NCBI RefSeq assembly: GCF_900109575.1
Contig: NZ_FOAF01000006.1
Coordinates: 1-64,000, forward strand
Length of the DNA stretch: 64,000 nucleotides
Source of the DNA: Olivibacter domesticus
GTDB taxonomy: Bacteria; Bacteroidota; Bacteroidia; Sphingobacteriales; Sphingobacteriaceae
Reading direction: 5' to 3'
Under the pieces are notes generated by a model. The model was not told the DNA's origin. It saw nothing but the letters and a program-made list of their open reading frames with translations, and did no database searches. Below are positions 60,638-64,000 of this stretch, one piece after another; positions within the stretch are counted from its first letter, which is position 1; every line of letters starts with the position of its first letter. The position numbers and the translations under genes are program-made.

Positions 60638-61825
60638 ATGGAGGAGAACCCTATTGATCGTTTACGTCCCCTGCTTCGCGCCTACATGGATAACGCAATC
60701 AGCGAAGCTGAATTTGACGAGCTGGTACAACTTATTCAAGAAACAGCGGAAGAAGAAACACTTGCTTTGGCGATTGACGAGATCTGGCATGCCTCCGCGC
60801 AAAAAACACCCCTTAGCATTAATAGTGAACGGATTTATGATCAAATCTTGGCTGATCCACGCATTGCGCCCCCTAAATATGCTTCCAAAAGAAAGCTTAT
60901 TCAATCCTTATGGCCTTTCATTGCCGGTGCCGCCGCATTTGTTTGCCTGGGCATTTTCTTATATGTGCAACAAAAGCCAACCGATCGCCGTGTTACGCAC
61001 ACCGATATCACCAGCAATTTATCAAAATCCATCGTTCCCGGGAGAAAAAAAGCCATATTAACCTTGGGCAATGGGAAACAGATCGCGCTCGATACAACAT
61101 CTGAAAAAGCTCTTTCACAGCAATTAGGCACGACGATAAAAAAAGAACAAGGGAAACTATCATACATAAACGAAGTTACTTCCATCCAGCATACGAGCGT
61201 TGCTCAAAACACCATCAGCACACCTTACGGAAGTGAGTTTGAGCTTACACTGCCGGATGGCACGAACGTATGGCTCAACGCCGGCTCCTCACTTACTTAT
61301 CCAACTCGCTTCAGCAAACACCAGCGGAGCGTTCAATTACTAGGTGAAGCCTATTTCGATGTTGCCAAGAGCAAAAACCAGCCTTTTATGGTGGACGCTA
61401 ATGGAACGCATATAAAAGTATTAGGCACCCAATTTAATGTGCGCGCTTATCAAGATGAAGCAAATATAAAGACCACTCTGGTAAGCGGTTCACTCCTGGT
61501 AAAATCAAAAAAAATAAAACCCGGCCAACAAGCTATCACATTTTCACAATCCGAAAATATCAATGTACATGATATTGACATAGAAGAGGCCACCGCCTGG
61601 CGGAAAGGTTATTTCTTTTTTGCAGATGAAGAATTAACAACCGTAATGAATACGCTTGCAAGATGGTATAACATTGAGGTAAAGTACAGTGGCAATCTGC
61701 GCGGTAAAACGTTTGGCGGTACCATTTCCCGTTACGAAGATTTCCATCAATTGCTAAAAGCCATTGAGCTTACCGGATCTGTTCATTTTCAAGTAAAAGA
61801 AAGGAGGGTTATGGTATCACCCTGA
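60638..61825 (+). CDS. FecR family anti-sigma factor
   Basis: Inner-membrane anti-sigma factor of 395 aa. A cytoplasmic N-terminal region (1-85) is followed by one membrane helix (LWPFIAGAAAFVCLGIFLYV, about 90-110). The periplasmic FecR domain (about 190-290) has NTISTPYGSEFELTLPDGTNVWLNAGS (read in two parts), LTYPTRF and VLGTQFNVRAYQDE. The C-terminal DUF4974 part has FFFADEELTTVMNTLARWYNIEVKYSG. It holds the ECF sigma factor inactive until the STN domain of the downstream SusC signals substrate. Confidence 0.96.
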   Translation: MEENPIDRLRPLLRAYMDNAISEAEFDELVQLIQETAEEETLALAIDEIWHASAQKTPLSINSERIYDQILADPRIAPPKYASKRKLIQSLWPFIAGAAAFVCLGIFLYVQQKPTDRRVTHTDITSNLSKSIVPGRKKAILTLGNGKQIALDTTSEKALSQQLGTTIKKEQGKLSYINEVTSIQHTSVAQNTISTPYGSEFELTLPDGTNVWLNAGSSLTYPTRFSKHQRSVQLLGEAYFDVAKSKNQPFMVDANGTHIKVLGTQFNVRAYQDEANIKTTLVSGSLLVKSKKIKPGQQAITFSQSENINVHDIDIEEATAWRKGYFFFADEELTTVMNTLARWYNIEVKYSGNLRGKTFGGTISRYEDFHQLLKAIELTGSVHFQVKERRVMVSP

Positions 61826-61833
61826 TGAATAGC

Positions 61834-61891
61834 CTTATTTAAGCAAAAGACCAGGAACGGCTTCAACGTCCCTGGCCAAAACTTAAATAAG
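61834..61891 (+). promoter_or_regulatory. Two-tier stem-loop between fecR and susC
   Basis: An outer stem of ten perfect pairs, CTTATTTAAG (61834-61843) with CTTAAATAAG (61882-61891), encloses an inner stem CCAGGAACG (61851-61859) with CGTCCCTGG (61867-61875), one mismatch, 7-base loop. No T-run follows, so it is not a standard terminator. It could protect or process the mRNA to set a different susC to fecR level. Confidence 0.6.
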
Positions 61892-61939
61892 ACTCGGATT
61901 AATAAACGTATATCGCCCATTTAATAAACCGAAAATCAA

Positions 61940-64000
61940 ATGTATAAAAAAAATACTGCACTTTTCCGTCGGTGGAAGAGTAGCATGCTCTTTAAACCTT
62001 TACTTCTTATGAAATTAGCGTTAATTGTTTTATTGATAAGCTTATTGGAAGTAAACGCCACTACCTATGCTCAACACATTAACTTAGAGAGAAAAGAAGC
62101 ACCTTTAACAAGTATCTTTAAAGAGATCCAGAAGCAAAGTGGTTACAACATCTTTTACGATGTTAATATGATAAGAAATGCATTTCGGGTAAGCCTCCAC
62201 CTACAAAAAGCTACATTAAAAGAAGCGATGGATCAAGCATTAAGGAATCAAGACTTAAGTTATGAGATTGTCGACAAAAATATTATCATCAAGAACATCG
62301 CAGGGAATAACATAACACAAGAGAGAACAATTACCGGCAGGGTAACCGATCAACAGCAGCAGCCTTTACCTGGAGTCACTGTGCGCTTGAAAGATGCCCG
62401 CACGGCAGGAAGTACCAATGCAACCGGTTATTACGCCATTAAGGTATCCAATCCACAGGCAGTGCTCGTTTTCAGTTTGATTGGTTATGGCACTGTAGAA
62501 CGTGCCATAAGTGCAGACAATACACTAAATATTATATTGCAAGAACAGGCCGCCGATCTTAATGAAGTCGTGGTCGTGGGTTATGGCACTCAAAAACGCG
62601 TTGATCTCACAGGCGCCGTTTCTTCTGTAAATGCAAAGCAAATACAAAATTTACCTAGCCCTAGTTTAGATGGCGCTATCACAGGTAAAATGCCGGGCGT
62701 ACAAGTTTCGCAAACAACCGGAGCACCGGGGGGCGGCATCGCTGTAAAGATAAGAGGGATGGGTTCTATCGGCGCGGGCAATGAACCACTATATGTGATT
62801 GATGGCTTTCCCATCACTGCAAATTATAATCAAGGCGACAATCCCTTGAATTCCTTAAATCCAAACGATATACAATCTATTGAAGTATTAAAAGATGCAT
62901 CATCCACAGCCATTTATGGATCAAGGGGAAGCAATGGTGTGATTATCGTAAGCACCAAAAGCGGGCAATCAGGAAAAATGAAGATTGATCTGGATGCCTA
63001 TACCGGGTTCCAGCGCGTCACTAAATATATGGACCTGATGAATGCGCAAGAGTATGCCGAATACATCATCGATTCCCGTAATAATGCCTGGATAGATGCT
63101 GGTGGCGATCCCAGCGCACCCAATGAAGAACGAGGCGCTATTTACCAGATTTTGCCGGCACTGCAAAATCCAGCGGCGCTGGGTGAAGGCACCGATTGGC
63201 AAAAAGAAGTGCTACGCACAGCTCCCACACACAACTTGCAGCTCACCTTTTCGGGTGGTAACGAACGCGTAAATTACATGACCAGCGCGGGTTATTACAA
63301 ACAAGATGGGATTATCCTAAATTCCGATTTTGAGCGTTATTCTTTCCGCGTAAACCTAGATGCCAATGCCTCTAAGAAATTCCGAATAGGGCTCAATTTA
63401 ACACCCGCCTATACCGTTAGCAATCCGGTAACAGCAGAAGGGCATTTTAGCGATGGTGCAATTGTACTGAGCTCATTGATGATGGCTCCCCACCTTCCGG
63501 TTTATAACGAGGATGGCAGCTACACCACGGGGCTTACCCTGGGTAATGGATTTAGCAGCTTGGAAAATCCTGTAAAAGTAGCAAACGAACGCGTTAGGCA
63601 CCGCAATCAGTTTAGACTGCTGGGCACATTATTTGGGGAATATTCCTTTTCCGATCATTTACGTTATAAATTATTGGTAGGTACCGATCTACAAAACTAT
63701 AAACAGAATACATTCAACCCATCCACTGTTGGCTTTGATGGAAACCCTGCGCCCGTGATTCCCACTGCCGACTATAATTCACAGGAATCCTATAATTGGT
63801 TGGTAGAACACACCTTAAATTACACAAAAGACTTTAATCGGCACCACATAGATGCCCTCGCAGGTTTTACGGCGCAAAAGGTTCGTGCCGATATCGCTGC
63901 CATTTCCGCTACCAATTTCCCGAATGATCTCGTGCAGACCATCAATGCCGGCATTGTATCGGCTGCCTCCACATCGGCACTCGAATGGTCGTTACTCTCC
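61940..64000 (+). CDS. SusC/RagA TonB-linked outer-membrane protein with STN domain (3' part beyond window)
   Basis: I translated this from the ATG at 61940; the frame is open for 687 codons to the edge, about 60 percent of the usual 1100-1200. The signal region reads KLALIVLLISLLEVNATTYAQ at about residues 25-45. An STN domain (about 46-115: LTSIFKEIQKQSGYNIFYD, then LKEAMDQALRNQDLSYEI) gives the link to FecR. A carboxypeptidase-regulatory-like domain (RTITGRVTDQQQQPLPGVTV), the motif EVVVVGYGTQKRVDLTGAV and the plug (GAPGGGIAVKIRGMGSIGAG, SIEVLKDASSTAIYGSRGSNGVIIV) follow. It is probably paired with a susD just outside the window. Confidence 0.95.
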   Translation, partial: MYKKNTALFRRWKSSMLFKPLLLMKLALIVLLISLLEVNATTYAQHINLERKEAPLTSIFKEIQKQSGYNIFYDVNMIRNAFRVSLHLQKATLKEAMDQALRNQDLSYEIVDKNIIIKNIAGNNITQERTITGRVTDQQQQPLPGVTVRLKDARTAGSTNATGYYAIKVSNPQAVLVFSLIGYGTVERAISADNTLNIILQEQAADLNEVVVVGYGTQKRVDLTGAVSSVNAKQIQNLPSPSLDGAITGKMPGVQVSQTTGAPGGGIAVKIRGMGSIGAGNEPLYVIDGFPITANYNQGDNPLNSLNPNDIQSIEVLKDASSTAIYGSRGSNGVIIVSTKSGQSGKMKIDLDAYTGFQRVTKYMDLMNAQEYAEYIIDSRNNAWIDAGGDPSAPNEERGAIYQILPALQNPAALGEGTDWQKEVLRTAPTHNLQLTFSGGNERVNYMTSAGYYKQDGIILNSDFERYSFRVNLDANASKKFRIGLNLTPAYTVSNPVTAEGHFSDGAIVLSSLMMAPHLPVYNEDGSYTTGLTLGNGFSSLENPVKVANERVRHRNQFRLLGTLFGEYSFSDHLRYKLLVGTDLQNYKQNTFNPSTVGFDGNPAPVIPTADYNSQESYNWLVEHTLNYTKDFNRHHIDALAGFTAQKVRADIAAISATNFPNDLVQTINAGIVSAASTSALEWSLLS

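Noticed and set aside
1-64000. tRNA, rRNA, CRISPR array, insertion sequence or prophage
   Set aside because: I looked in all gaps and found no cloverleaf, repeat-spacer pattern, transposase or integrase motif.

Overview
The window looks like a chromosomal segment of a Bacteroidota bacterium, most likely a member of the Sphingobacteriaceae (Olivibacter, Sphingobacterium or Pedobacter-like). The evidence is moderate to low G+C, SusC/SusD pairs, an ECF sigma/FecR/STN-SusC signalling cascade, LytTR response regulators, HisKA_2-type kinases and a Wza/Wzc/Wzi exopolysaccharide (EPS) locus of the Bacteroidota type. The placement is inferred from gene content only. No rRNA, tRNA, CRISPR array, insertion sequence or phage gene was seen.

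Region 1 (1 to about 27300, all on the minus strand) is a large EPS locus. Read in its own direction it starts with the initiating phosphoglycosyltransferase and a PHP-type tyrosine phosphatase. A 318-base spacer, a small unknown gene and a 495-base leader follow. Then comes a run of about 21 closely packed genes: a cupin, gmd, an MBOAT plus SGNH O-acyltransferase pair, a Wzx-type flippase, a nitroreductase, a pyruvyltransferase, seven glycosyltransferases, a Wzy-like polymerase, a WcaF-like acetyltransferase, Wzi, Wza, Wzc and ugd (cut by the window edge). Together they cover precursor synthesis, unit assembly on undecaprenyl phosphate, three kinds of non-sugar decoration, flipping, polymerisation and export.

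Region 2 (27549 to 30050, plus strand, divergent from the EPS locus) is a compact unit: a histidine kinase that has lost its sensor part, a LytTR response regulator, a 39-residue leader ORF, and a protein that aligns with the EPS tyrosine phosphatase but has lost almost all of its metal-binding residues. A perfect 14-base inverted repeat buries the start codon of this pseudo-phosphatase. I regard this unit as the most novel part of the window and the best candidate for an undescribed EPS control system.

Region 3 (30100 to 54222) is a polysaccharide utilisation locus (PUL). A minus-strand operon runs susC, susD, an 886-codon unknown, a GH9-like enzyme, a two-domain esterase, a GH31 enzyme, a possible small FN3 remnant, an FAD oxidoreductase and a sodium:solute symporter, and ends at a strong bidirectional terminator. 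A divergent GntR regulator with flanking repeated operator-like sites, a GH29 fucosidase and a beta-helix lipoprotein with a C-terminal PDZ domain complete it. The enzymes suggest a fucosylated, acetylated plant or algal glycan, but the substrate cannot be read from the sequence.

Region 4 (54223 to 64000, plus strand) holds a lipoprotein clan-A glycosidase behind a long AT-rich leader, a siderophore receptor with a PepSY membrane protein (iron uptake), and an ECF sigma factor, FecR anti-sigma factor and STN-bearing SusC protein (cut by the right edge) that starts a second glycan-uptake locus.
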